From: Apostichopus japonicus
Lineage: Eukaryota; Echinodermata; Holothuroidea; Aspidochirotida; Stichopodidae
Direction of reading: 5' to 3'
DNA length: 60,000 bases
NCBI RefSeq assembly: GCF_037975245.1
Contig: NC_092569.1
Location: 11,040,501 to 11,100,500 of the forward strand
In this document: piece by piece, positions 1 to 11,295 of the stretch
Numbering within the stretch: position 1 is the first letter of the stretch
How the letters are laid out: every line of letters starts with the position of its first letter
Program-made: the position numbers and the translations under genes
Notes under the pieces: generated by a model
Seen by the model: only the letters and a program-made list of their open reading frames with translations
Databases searched by the model: none
What the model was told of the DNA's origin: nothing

Positions 1-1938
1 TTTTTCTTAAACAAAATTGTAGTTCCGTACTTTGGTATTAAAACATTATTCAATTTTTTTATTATAAAATAAAGTCTTTACTTTCGGGCATAGCGTATAT
101 GTTTGGTAAATGTTAAAGTTAGACTATTGCTGATAAAGTCTGCTTGAAACGTGTGGAAAATATGTTAAAAGCATCTGTTCCAATTTACTTCAATATTTCC
201 TCACTGTAAATTTTTGCAAAACCAAGATCTTATAGAATGACAAAACTCACTATAGTTTAGAGCAAAATCAGGATATTCCAACGGAGTTAATTTCCCATCC
301 ATCATTGTTTACCAGAAAGGTATAAGAATTATTTGTTCAAGAATTAGATTTTCCTGTTTGATTAGTTAACAGCGTTTGAATCATCAACAAAAAGGGAACA
401 AATTCTTAAATTCTTTGTCATGGTGACATCCTTGTTAGTGTAATTCTCAGATACAAAAAACAGTAACTGACAGGATATAGGATTCTCCCCGTCGCCCAGA
501 AAATAAAACTTCATTTTAATCATTCTTGAATAAAAATTCTAATAATGATGATGACTGTGTATCTTCAAATTGTTAACAAAATTTAATTTAATTTAAAGTT
601 AATACAGCTGAATATTTATTGGGAAACAAATAAGAGTGTGTTTCTAGACCATGATGGTTTTTTGACTAAATTGTGTCTCTAGACCATGGAGGTTTTGTAA
701 CTAAAGTCTGTCTCTGGGCAGTGGTGGTTTTCTAACTAAACTGTGTCTCTAGGCCTTGGTGATTTGGAGCTAAAAAATTTTTCAAAGTGGTTCTAGTTCT
801 GTAACTAAAGTGATGAGAGCACGGAGGCAGGTGCCTCATACATCGAATATTATATACAAATATTGTCTACCCATTTCGCGTCCTGTTTGCTTATTTCGGG
901 TTCTTGTTGATGTAATCATAAACATACTCTACTCAGCCGCCTCGTTCTCTTCTGATAAAGTTTGTTACTTCAATGAGCTATAATTACAAATGCTCCAAAA
1001 TACAGTAAGTACTAACACGATCTAGTTTCTCACAGCTTAATAACTTTTGTGGAATATTTTGCTTATTTGTGTTTGCTATCTCAAATAAACACGGTTTGAA
1101 ATACAAAAATTAAAAACAACATCGAGAATCTTGTAATGGACTATTTTCCCTCAAATTAAAAATATTTTTTTTCGTGACTTTATATTTAGTGCCAATGCAA
1201 GTATTGTGATTTTTTTTTCACAACTTCCCAAAAGTGATTTTCGTAGCGCATTTTTTTTTATATTTGTGCCAACCAGGATATTATAGTTAAATGATACTTC
1301 GTGTATGTTAAAGAGGCATAGATATATATCAAAGTACTAGGTAGAATATCTACGTTAGAGTAATTGCCTCTACCTAGACGTGTTCGTCTAATGGCTTTAT
1401 AACGCTTTAACGTCAAATATGCGAAGTAAATTTTTTTTATTTTACACAACGTCATTTATATCTAGGTTTATTAGGGTGATAGTTATGTCGCTGAATAGTC
1501 ATTCGTTTCAAATGTTATACTCTCCGTTAAGTTTGTGTATTTGGTATCAAAGGAAAGTTTAATATTTGGAGATTAAATGGATAAACATTTGTTAAACGAA
1601 TTTACAATTCGAAACAATAGCATGGTTAAGTACCGTCTCTGGGGTATATTACATTGTTACACTGTGAACTAGAAAGTCCAACTCGTTCCACCAACCAACT
1701 CAACTTCCAGATCGTGTTCGCATGTAGCATTAAGTGGCGCCAAATATAGGCGATAATGTATTGTCACCAATCCAGCCCCACCCCTCCCAATACACACACA
1801 TTTTTACCACCCCCCGTACTGCAGCATATCAGTCATTTAAAATACTGAGTAAAGTATACATCACCTCAGTTACACATGAACAAGTAAATTTGCCATTTAA
1901 CTGCGCTGTTACATTTTGTATTAATTTCCATTTGACAG
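1..1938 (+). repeat. C-block 5' part, copy 1 (non-coding upstream of gene 1)
   Basis: Closely similar along its length to about 21965-24061 and 51735-53617, apart from small indels. It must hold the last part of the intron before the linker exon, and may hold exon 1, but no convincing Met plus signal peptide ending in a phase-0 donor was found. It contains a 35-bp minisatellite at 636-811. Confidence 0.8.
636..811 (+). repeat. 35-bp minisatellite, copy 1 (about 5 units)
   Basis: Units follow the pattern GTGTCTCTAGACCxTGG then GGTTTTGTAACTAAA, 33-37 bases each and diverged from one another. The orthologous arrays upstream of genes 2 and 3 have about seven and five units. Confidence 0.7.
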
Positions 1939-4900
1939 GATGCTCTACAGACAACCAATGACAACACTGGTGATAATAGTGTAGGTAAGTGAACCTGGCA
2001 GGCCTCTAATCTTATGTAAATGAGTCGTCAAAATATGACGTCATGATTAAATAACAACAATTATTCGAATATGTGGATTAACGTTATAATTATGATGTTA
2101 TTTCCTTATCAGTTGTTATTAACGTTCAGTGATTAAAGTTAGGTCAGTTAACTATGCAGGCTGTAAATAAATCTTCAGGTACGACGTCATAAATAAATAT
2201 CACTAGAATTGTTTGAATACATGGATTTATTTGATAATTATAATGTTACTTCCTGGCAATCGTTATTAACATCCAGTGATCATTCTTTTTAATGTTTTAT
2301 ACAAATGTACTTTCGTTTTCGTTTGATTCGAAAGTTGTGTGTTCTTCCAATGATAAGTTGGATATCAGCTAAAACAGTCAATGCAGCGTATTAAATACAT
2401 TAATAACAGAAAACGTTAATATTTAGATTAATCGCATGCTATTTGGACATGAAAATTACATTTTATTTAATCTTCACTGTGAATCAACTCACAAAAGCAA
2501 ACCAAATTATTTTCTTGGGCATACTAGGTTCGTCGTTTTTCTTCTACCAACAATCGAATTACCCGAGAGATTGCAAAGAAGTCCAGGAGCAATGTTCATC
2601 TCATAGCTCTACTGGTGTCTTCACGATCAAACCAGATGGCTATCTAGAGCCTTTTGAGGTTTACTGTGATAACACAGACAGTTCTGGTGGATGGACGGTA
2701 GGTCACTATACAGTCTGTTTACTTGACATATTTCTTTTTCTCTTATTCTGTTTCTCTTTCCCCTCTCCCTATTATTTCTCCGCATCTCCGGTAAACTCTC
2801 CTCCGGGTGATACCACAATATGTAGATGCACACTGACATAATACACAGTATGCATATCCTGACTATCTTTGCCAAGAGAATGGTTTCCAGTGACGTATAT
2901 TTCACAACAAACAAACCAAGTACATCAAATTCATTTTATAAATCATTTACACCGTTAGGTAATTCAACGTCGCGTAGACGATTCCATCGACTTCAGCCGT
3001 GACTGGGACAGCTACAAGTCTGGCTTCGGCTTTTTATCTCAGGAATTCTGGCTCGGTAATGAGAAGATTTCTCACTTGACCAATCAAAAGAAGTATCAAT
3101 TGGTGATTGAAATGACGTCATCAAATGGTTCTTTAATCCGGGTTTCTTACGATAACTTCCGCATTAGTGATGAGTTCAGCAACTTCAAGTTGTTCAGTCT
3201 CGGACAGTATTCTGGAAGAACAGGTAAGTTGTATCATTTCTGCTTAAAATCCTTATTACTTGTTCCCCTTAGCTAAGTTATCAGGTCAGATGACCAAGTT
3301 CACCATTTTTTGGAATATATCATACGCGGAACCAGAGGCTTGGGATGACCCCAATCCTACCCCTCCCCCCTCAACACCACACAAAAAAGTATAATTATTG
3401 GCACATCCTTACGTAGAGAACTAATGTTAGACATAATCTATAGCCTAAATCTGCAATCTAAACTTGAAATGTTGTTCTTTTTTCTGAGAGAGTGTCCGCA
3501 GATTCCCCTACATAATCAGCTTTAACGACCCATGGGCCACACTGCTTTCCAATTTACTTTGTGGATCTGCCCAAGTCAACCAATCACCAGTGTAACTTGT
3601 ACCTTCCATATGACATTGTCATTACTATTATGTGAGACAGTAACTCAAGGAAAATGCTGCTTCTCTTTTAGGCTGACAACTAATGGATTCAGTTTTGTCA
3701 GGTAAACAGTTGTCACGTATGTTTAGAGCTTATCTGAGAATAATAGCAATCTATGATCATGTCGCCAGAGAATATTTGCACCCGGCCATGTGTTTGTTTA
3801 TCTGATGGAGTATGTAGTAATATAGGCTTTTAACACTAGTTTCACAGCATGTTAATTACAATTAAAATACACAACGAAAGTTACATCATCGGTATGTTTC
3901 AAATTAAGGTCATTCCTTTAAACTACCGACATATCTATTCCTGCAGACGTTATAACCCTTTGCCCCTACAACATGGTCTATATAAACTGCAGTAACTCCT
4001 GTCAGCGGACTTGTGATGCACCAGAAACGTGTCAGGATGGTGTCTGTAATGAAGCCGAAGCCTGTGTTTGTTCCGACGGCTACTTCATGAAGGGATCAAA
4101 CTGTGTACCTCAAGAACAGTGTGGATGTTACGAATCAGAGGGACAAACAGTTATTCCAGTAAGTTGCGTTTTCATTTCATTCGTCTAACTGTTGGGCAGT
4201 CAAATCTGCCGGAATATGTGAAAGACTATGCACTGTGACAATTTTTAACAACTATTCTACAAACAACAGCATAGTTCAGACTTTTTCCATATTACCAGTC
4301 ACTGTAAATACTGTCTGTTGTAATGACTGCATATAAGTGCAATTAAACTCCAATATATAAATTAGTTTTCAGTTAATTTAACTATACAGTTTTAGGAATA
4401 TCTGTCAGATTATAGAATACTCCGCGTAGGGAATTTAAGTGCTTACAAAAAGACATTACAATACAGAACAGTATTTACCATGGATGATAATAAACACAAC
4501 ATCAGGGTTAAATGTAATCTGTAAAAAAATGAAAGTAAAGAATTATTTTGTGTTTCAGGAAGGTGGCTCTTACGTGAACCCTGGATGTACAAGAAAAGGT
4601 GTTTGTACCAACGGGCAGATTACGTGGGATGAAGAATATGCATGCAGTCCTAACGCAGTGTGTGACGTCAGGGACAAAATAAGACAATGTTATTGTACCG
4701 GTGGCTACAGAGGAGACGGTGAGACATGCACGAGACCACCTAGAGATTGTCAGGAAATTTATGAGGATGGATCCGAGGATAACGATATATACAGAATCAA
4801 ACCAACTGGGTGGACCGGCGAGGCCTTTGAGGTTTACTGCAACATGACTGACGGAGGAGGATGGACTGTAAGTCATCCCATTAATTAAAACCGCATTGAT

Positions 4901-6877
4901 GGCAATTAATCGGTATACACTGTATTAAACTACACTTTAGTTATTATAACACATGAGCACACAATATAACACTACATTGTACTGTAAAATATACACTAAC
5001 TTACCCTAGCCGCAAGTTAGTTAAAAATACAATACATATTACTGCACTACAAAGCAGTATTTTACACAAAGTACAAAAGTGATAAAGTATACCTTTTATT
5101 CGATTGTAGAAGAATAGGTATCTTTACATACAAGTGCAAATCACATGTTAGTGTAATGACCGTTATTGTTACATACTTGTACATAAAGATGGATAATCGT
5201 TCGTAATGGATGCACTTTAAACTACAGTTACCATGTATCAAAATAACATCTACATAATGGAAATGCCTTGGAAAAATTAATGGAAATGTTTTAACGAGGT
5301 TTTTCTTTATCGGTTCCTTTAAATTCGTTTATGTCAACGTTCTTCAACTCTAATGTTTCTTGAAAATTTAGTTAATCGCTTGCTATATTTGATCATGACA
5401 AAATTATTCCTCTTCTTCACACATTTGTTCAAAGGTTTTTCAACGTCGTGTGGATGGAACCGAGGATTTCTACCTCGGATGGGACAGCTACAAGAAAGGT
5501 TTTGGAGAATTAGACCACGAGTTTTGGCTTGGAAATGATAAGCTTTCTAACTTGACCAATCAAAAGAGATATGAAATCAAGATTGATCTGGTAAACAGAG
5601 ATGGTGCTCCATACTATGCCAAATTTGACAACTTTCGGATTAATGACGAAAGCGATAAATATCGGTTATCTCAACTTGGAACCTACAGTGGAACAGCGGG
5701 TTTGTTACAATTTATTTGGTTACATACACATCCTTTAGATATCTGCACAATTCTACAACTATAAATGCTTCTACGGTCTGTACGTAGTTGAATGTTCTTT
5801 ATTATGTGTTGTCTTTGACCGAAGACTTAAACAGTGAATGCTTAGCAGTGATAATGCAATACTTTATGAACATGATGATATGAAGATGGATTGATGGATT
5901 GATATATCCATATTTCCCTTCTTGAGATTCGTGTCCTTCCTTTCATAAATCACTTAAACAAAGGCACAATAAGATTACCAACCCCATTAAACATCAACAG
6001 CTTAGTAAATCATTCTCATACCATGTTCTTGTTCAATTTCAGACCTACATGATAGACACCTCTGCTATTCACTGACCTATGTACACACGTCAACGCAAAA
6101 TCATGCAATATGTATACCATACTTTCTCCAAATATACAATTGCACAAATCAAAATTAGCATCATCGAACTGTTTCAGAAGGGCAAACCCATGTTTCAGGC
6201 CACAATGTTTGATTTCTAGTCATTTACTCACAATAATGATGCCGTATCAGTTACTATTACTTTATATCATTGAAAACAGTATAAACGTTCTTGATACACC
6301 TTCTTATACGTATAAATGGGATTAATTACACCATCATTTTAAATTTTTTTTTAGTTTTTTTTGTTAGTCATTAGATATTACAGCATATGACATTTCAGCA
6401 GTACCGAAATATAATTTTGGTGTAAAATAAAATACCTAATAGAAAGAAACTAAGAATAATACAATATACCATTTAATTTGCAATAAGTGGAATAATGAAC
6501 CATAATCGTTAATTCATCAATGAAACTTAATAAATAAAACTCTCATTGCAAGCAACATCAATATGTCTGTCTTTCAGTGACATTACATAAAATGTTAATT
6601 GTTCTTCTTTGCAGACTCTCGCAGCAACCCCGATGGTTATGCTCTTCGATATCACCTCAACTACCAGTTCACTACCAAGGACAGTGACAACGATGCTTAT
6701 GGTTCCAACTGTGCGGTTAATGATCGCGGTGCATGGTGGTACAATGCTTGTTATTATTCCAACCTCAATGGAAACTACCATGCCAGCCGAGGTAGTTATA
6801 GCAGTCCTTATTGGTATTACTTACCAGGCAGCTATTACAACATCAAATATTCAGAAATGAAGATTCGTCCCTTTTAG
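1939..6877 (+). CDS. FREP gene 1: half-FReD / TIL / EGF-like / FReD secreted protein
   Basis: Fibrinogen-related protein rebuilt from seven exons: 1939-1984, 2528-2697, 2959-3223, 3947-4158, 4559-4867, 5435-5699 and 6615-6877 (TAG stop). The exons total 1530 nt, with consistent phases (0,1,0,1,0,0,1) and no internal stop, giving 509 residues without the unlocated signal-peptide exon. Residues 1-16 are an acidic, Asn-rich linker. Residues 17-160 are the front two thirds of a FReD (YPRDC, EVYCDN, GGWT, QRRVD, FWLGN). Residues 161-231 are a TIL module with ten cysteines. Residues 232-290 are a TILa/EGF-like part ending in the GYRGDG signature. Residues 291-509 are a complete FReD with a DSDND calcium motif and the GAWWY disulfide loop. 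The donor after the sixth exon (GTTTGT) is weak but shared by all three + strand copies. A role as a secreted calcium-dependent pattern-recognition lectin is inferred from the FReD family. Confidence 0.88.
2036..2043. promoter_or_regulatory. CRE-like TGACGTCA in the intron after the linker exon, gene 1
   Basis: Full palindromic cAMP-response-type octamer about 50 bases after the linker-exon donor. It is kept in gene 2 (24159-24166) and gene 3 (53715-53722, with another at 53876-53883). Function is unproven. Confidence 0.25.
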
Positions 6878-6997
6878 TAGGGAGCACAATGTATTTCTAG
6901 ACAAATATGCATATACAAATATTTGAGCAGATCGAGCTAGTTTTCCTGTTCCTCAGCAAGTTTAAAGATGCCACCTGACTGAAATTATGGATAGAGA

Positions 6998-7009
6998 AGT
7001 CACGTGACT
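6998..7009. promoter_or_regulatory. palindrome AGTCACGTGACT in the 3' UTR of gene 1
   Basis: Perfect 12-base palindrome with a CACGTG E-box core. It is found at the same place in gene 2 (29208-29219) and gene 3 (58822-58833). It could be a bHLH-type binding site or just inherited sequence; nothing here proves use. Confidence 0.3.
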
Positions 7010-7193
7010 GATAGTGAAGAAAACACATCGATGTCACATTAAAGTGCAGGAAAACAATGAATATACTCGAGTGATGACGCTAATGTATATCAAGATATAT
7101 GTCAACGCAATGCACCCTAGTAATGGATATGATTCTTATTCTATTATCAATGTTTGCTCATTTATAAGAAATTTAACGTTGAATATTCCAAAC

Positions 7194-7227
7194 AATAAAT
7201 TGAAATTACAACTTTGAGAAAAATAAA
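7194..7227 (+). promoter_or_regulatory. polyadenylation signals of FREP gene 1
   Basis: Two AATAAA hexamers (7194-7199 and 7222-7227) lie about 320-345 bases after the stop codon, followed by a T-rich stretch. The same pair, or one of it, is found at the same distance after genes 2 and 3. Confidence 0.6.
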
Positions 7228-9187
7228 CACTTCTTTTCTCATATTTACCATTTTTGGATTTCAATTCCTAATTACACTGGATGATGAATCAAGCCACGTA
7301 TGACCTGAAAATGAAATATTGTATCCGTACAGTTTTAGCACCCACCCACCCAACCGACCCACCCAACCCACCCCTCACACACCGACACTACAACTCAACA
7401 ATTTGATTTAAATTTTGTGTTTTATATCGCAAAACTTTATGTAGCAGTTGCAATAGCACACACTTTTAAGTGACAATGGACTAAATACTGACAATAACAA
7501 TTTGTACACTCCTTGTGTCATCCTGAAAAGTTGAAATCGTTGGTTCAGAAAACACGGAACCGTAGAAGTGTCGTTTTAATATTAAGACCTCTTTGTTAAT
7601 ATTCTGTGGCAATTTCAACAATATGATTAATTGTATTAACAGTTTTCAACGGGAAGAAAATCAATATTGTGCTGCAAAGTAATTATTCATAAAATGTTAT
7701 CAATTAAGTAACCATTGCAACAATCTACAGCAAAATCATACATTGATTAATTTAATTTCATGAACCTAGTCAATTGAAACCTTTGCAACCGAATAATTCA
7801 TTAAGTTTGCATCAGATTGTAAACAATACAATTTTTTTTATTCTGTTGAACCAGACTTAGGGTTTCACTCATCTCCAAGCGTTAGACAAAGAAGTATAAC
7901 AACGATGCCAATCAAAAGCGGACAAAATAAGCTGTTTTTCCCTTAAGGAAACTGTATGTGCGTCGCAATACGCAAAGTCTATTTCTTTCAATGTATTTAC
8001 ATCAAATTACCGTCCAAATTTCACACAGCTTATACGAGAATGAACCGATTCTCTCTGAACATTCCTTTAGACCTGCTGTTAACATTAACATGGATCGTTG
8101 TGACATGTGACCTCGATATGTGTCATGCCGTGTTGTACTAATTTTGCGACCTAAATGAAGATCTGGTTATTTAATGGCCAAAGAAGAAAATGCGATAAAC
8201 TCGTTTCCGAGTAACGTTTATGCCTAATTAAGGACAAATATGTTTAAACTTACTTGTTTTAATTCTCACCTCTTTATAAACGAATACATGTGATAGATAC
8301 AAAGGAATAAGAAGAAATAAAGTAGGGGATGAGGATGGGGAGCTTGACAGAAACGGAGAGGGAAGGGAGAGTGAAGGGAGGGAAGGGATGGGAGGGAAGG
8401 GTTGACCAACCCAATGAAAGGACAACCGATCAATAAGAATAAATAACTCAGTTTAGAACTTGTAACTTGCGAAAATGATAAACATTACTTTTCTTAATCA
8501 CATATAGTTATGTATTCCAGTAAGTTTCGTTTTGCAATTCAACATCGACTCTTTGAAAAAGATCACCCGAGGGAAGGTTATGATGACGTCAGCAAGGGAA
8601 TAGGCAAGGAGTTTCCTAGCAGTAACGATACCATTGGTTACGGATGTTGTCAGGATACACTTCAATGTTATGACGTTTACGACAATAACGGCAGGCACGG
8701 TCACACACGTATTGCTCATCATAGGGTCCATTGATGGTGAACAATAACAGCGAAAAAAATAGACGAGACGACGTCCATCCAAATGAGAATAGTGAACAAA
8801 AGAAAACATGAAGAACCCGTGGCAAGACGTTTTAGCTAACCACATCTTTATAGTTCCATTACTTGTTATTCCCTAAAAATGGAAAATTACACAAGTTTGT
8901 GCATTGGCAAGCACTGTGACATATATTATGTCTGCATACTATGGTAGATGATGTCTAGTATCAATCCGATGTGATATAAATCCTATGTGATATATAGTGT
9001 CTTCATTATCAATGGTAATTGATATTGTCACCCCAGCACCGTGCTCCAACATGGCCGGTTAGTTTATCATTCTAGAAGAGGTGGACGGTAGATTTAAAAC
9101 AACTATGCTCGTGGAATAATTTGTAACATGTTAAGCAGAAAAACAAGAACGAAGCAGTAGAGAACGCTGTCGGGTGTATGGCAGAGC

Positions 9188-9209
9188 GGGAGGGGGCGGG
9201 GGGCGGGGT
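9188..9209 (+). other. G-quadruplex-capable tract
   Basis: Four runs of three to six G separated by single bases. The equivalent place in unit 2 (31390-31412) is also four G-runs, though the sequence has changed. Confidence 0.5.
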
Positions 9210-9488
9210 GGCGAAGAAAACACGATTCGATGATAATCGTAACCTTTGCAGTGATACAGGTGTATGGATCTGTGCGTTTGCGTGTACGTATGTGTGGGTA
9301 TGTATGTATGTTTCACTTGTGGAGTATCTAATAAAGGATTACAAACTGATCTGTTTTATTATCATAAGAAATACGAGAAATTCGTAAGAATGAAAGTATT
9401 CCAGAAAGAAGTTGTTAGGTAAATTCAACATGTGAACCATTTAAGAACAATACGCCATACAGGCTATTACTGACGTGATCATCAGATT

Positions 9489-9490
<2 letters not shown>

Positions 9491-9560
<70 letters not shown>
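9491..9560. repeat. (TA)35 microsatellite
   Basis: Uninterrupted TA dinucleotides directly before the LINE fragment, at the point where similarity to unit 2 has ended. Confidence 0.95.
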
Positions 9561-9565
<5 letters not shown>

Positions 9566-9579
9566 TTACACATGCACAT

Positions 9580-10523
9580 ACTGATCGTTTAGTCTGCTGT
9601 GATGCGTGTAATATGTAGATCGAGTTTGAGATTTCTGGCTTGGAATGTGATTTCAATTCAGCGTCTAGTGAAGCTATTGTGTTTGTTTGCGATAAGTGTG
9701 TGAAATTTAAGGAATTAGAGGAGCTATTGAATAGCTGTAGTTGTGTATGGACGGAAGTCGGGATTAGTAGGGCTGCGAGTAGTGCAATTGCTGAAAGGGA
9801 TTGTTGTGAGGTTGTTTCAACTTGTAATGGATTCGACGTGTTACCTGTGGAGGAGTTGCGTGATGTTGGTGTTGGGAATAAGGTCGCCCAGGAGGGAAAT
9901 AGTGAGTGGCTAGTAGTGGACGAAGTGCGTGGTGATTGTGATGTGATAGACGATGGTAGTGTGGTTGTAAACAGCGGTCAGTGGGGACGGGAAAGGTCGA
10001 AAGGAAGAATGGTATTGTGTGGGGATTCACTAGTACGGTATGTAGACCGAGAGTTCTGCAGGGCGGATAAAGCAAAAAGGGTCAGGGTATGTTTGCCAGG
10101 TGCTAAAATCCAGGATGTCAGTAAAAGGGTAAACAAAATCGTGTCAGATGAGGAGGTGGTTGTGGTCAAGGTAGGCACCAATAATGTGCAGAAGGAGTCA
10201 CAAACCGTTATTCAGACTAGGTACCACGAATTGATGTGTCGACTAGCATCAACTCGGGCTAAAGTTGTCATATGTAGTTTATTGCCAAGATTTGACAACA
10301 AGGTTCAGTCAGGTAAGATTGTTACTTTGAATGGTTTATTGTATAGTCTGTGTGCTGACTTCGACTTCACATTTGTTGACATGTGGTCATCTTTGATTTG
10401 TTTGCCAGGGATTTGTTTGCCAGGGATTTGTTTGCCAGGGATGGGTTGCACTTAGCTAATACTGGGGCCTCGTTGTTTGGTAGGATGGTGAATTACACTG
10501 TTGAACAGCTATGTTTAAACTAA
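9580..10523 (+). pseudogene. LINE ORF1 remnant: PHD finger plus GDSL esterase
   Basis: The frame starts in a PHD-like Cys cluster (CCDACNM), broken by a TAG at 9616-9618 where the PHD Trp codon (TGG) is expected. After a second pair of cysteines (FVCDKC) comes a low-complexity acidic part. The esterase then shows the block I motif (CGDSLV) and the block III GTNN motif. The catalytic His block (RDGLHLANTG) is in another frame from 10437, ending at TAA 10521-10523. A one-base-type indel near 10394 therefore breaks the ORF just before its active-site His. Not functional. Confidence 0.75.
10393..10440 (+). repeat. 15-bp triplication inside LINE ORF1
   Basis: The unit ATTTGTTTGCCAGGG occurs three times in a row, coding ICLPG three times. 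It lies exactly where the reading frame changes before the esterase His block. Confidence 0.85.
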
Positions 10524-10541
10524 ATTGGTGGGGGGAGGGCG

Positions 10542-11275
10542 ATGAGATCAGGAATAAATTTGGATAAGGATTATGTTCCTAGTGGAGGCGATTACAAGCG
10601 TTTTGAAAGCAAGAAAAGTGATAGCCATGGTTCTAACTTTAGTGGGCACGCTAAGGTACATAGTTTCAGGGATAAGCTGAAGATTGTCTTTACCAATGCT
10701 AGAAGTATTCGTAAACATTTTGCTGGATTTACCGTGCTTCTTGAGGATCTGAAACCAGATGTGTGGTATCACCGAATCTTGTTTAAGGGAGGACATTGAT
10801 AGTGCTGAGGTTTCTCACCCGGGGTATGTTGTGTATCGTCAGGACAGAAGGGATACTCATAATGGGGTTGGTGGGGGAGTTTTACTGTATGTTAGGGATG
10901 ACATTGTAAGTGTTGAGAAATCTCAGTTGCAAGGAGCTTTTGTTAATTCTGTCTGGTGCGAGTTGTCCACAAACAACTCCAAGAGGTCCAGTGATGTTAT
11001 CACTGTGGGTGTTGTTTACCGTTCCCCTAACAGCAGCGACGATAATGATGTCGTACTGTTTGATTCAAATTAGAAAGGCTGCTAAAGGTGATGTTGTTAT
11101 AAAAGGCGACTCTAATTTTCCTGACATTAATTGGATAGATGGTTCCAGTGGTAGGAAGGGTAGTAATTTTCTAGATGTTGTGCAAGATTGCTTTTTACAT
11201 CAACATGTTACTTTCCCTACTAGGGGGGATAACATACTGGATCTTGTTTTGAGTTCTGATCTGTTGTTGATTTGA
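10542..11275 (+). pseudogene. LINE ORF2 remnant: AP-type endonuclease, truncated
   Basis: Endonuclease signatures can be followed through two frameshifts (about 10765 and 11068): TNARSI near the start, then GITESCL (the catalytic Glu motif), GVGGGVLLYV, VVYRSPN, GDSNFPDINW and DLVLSS. The sequence stops after the last motif, so the linker and reverse transcriptase are absent. Confidence 0.78.
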
Positions 11276-11295
11276 CGGGTCTAGGAAAACTAACA

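Larger units (their letters stand above)
6878..9490 (+). repeat. C-block 3' part, copy 1 (3' UTR and downstream non-coding)
   Basis: Matches 29085-31555 and 58715 to the window end. No gene is seen. It includes the gene 1 3' UTR, a short (ACCC)-rich tract near 7340-7380, a purine-rich GGGA tract at about 8330-8400 and a G-run cluster at 9188-9209. Confidence 0.75.
9580..11275 (+). mobile_element. CR1-like non-LTR retrotransposon fragment (decayed)
   Basis: Two consecutive decayed frames: a PHD-finger plus GDSL/SGNH esterase ORF1 (to 10523) and an ORF2 that begins with an AP-type endonuclease (from 10542) and stops before any reverse transcriptase. This ORF1 layout is known from CR1-group LINEs. 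The copy has lost its 3' end, which a normal 5'-truncated insertion would keep, so a later deletion or rearrangement is likely. Similarity to 40330 onward starts again about 20 bases downstream. Confidence 0.8.

Noticed and set aside
1734-1961. Possible first exon upstream of the linker exon in gene 1
   Set aside because: The frame does not match the linker phase and shows no signal peptide; the equivalent in gene 2 is broken.
3224-3946. Search for a hidden pocket exon that would complete the first FReD
   Set aside because: No GAWWY, DxDND or KIRP-like coding was found in this intron or in those of genes 2-4.
9640-10455. 271-codon open frame that could be taken as a host gene
   Set aside because: GDSL and GTNN motifs, PHD-type cysteines and the following endonuclease show it is LINE ORF1; its PHD Trp is a stop and its His block is out of frame.
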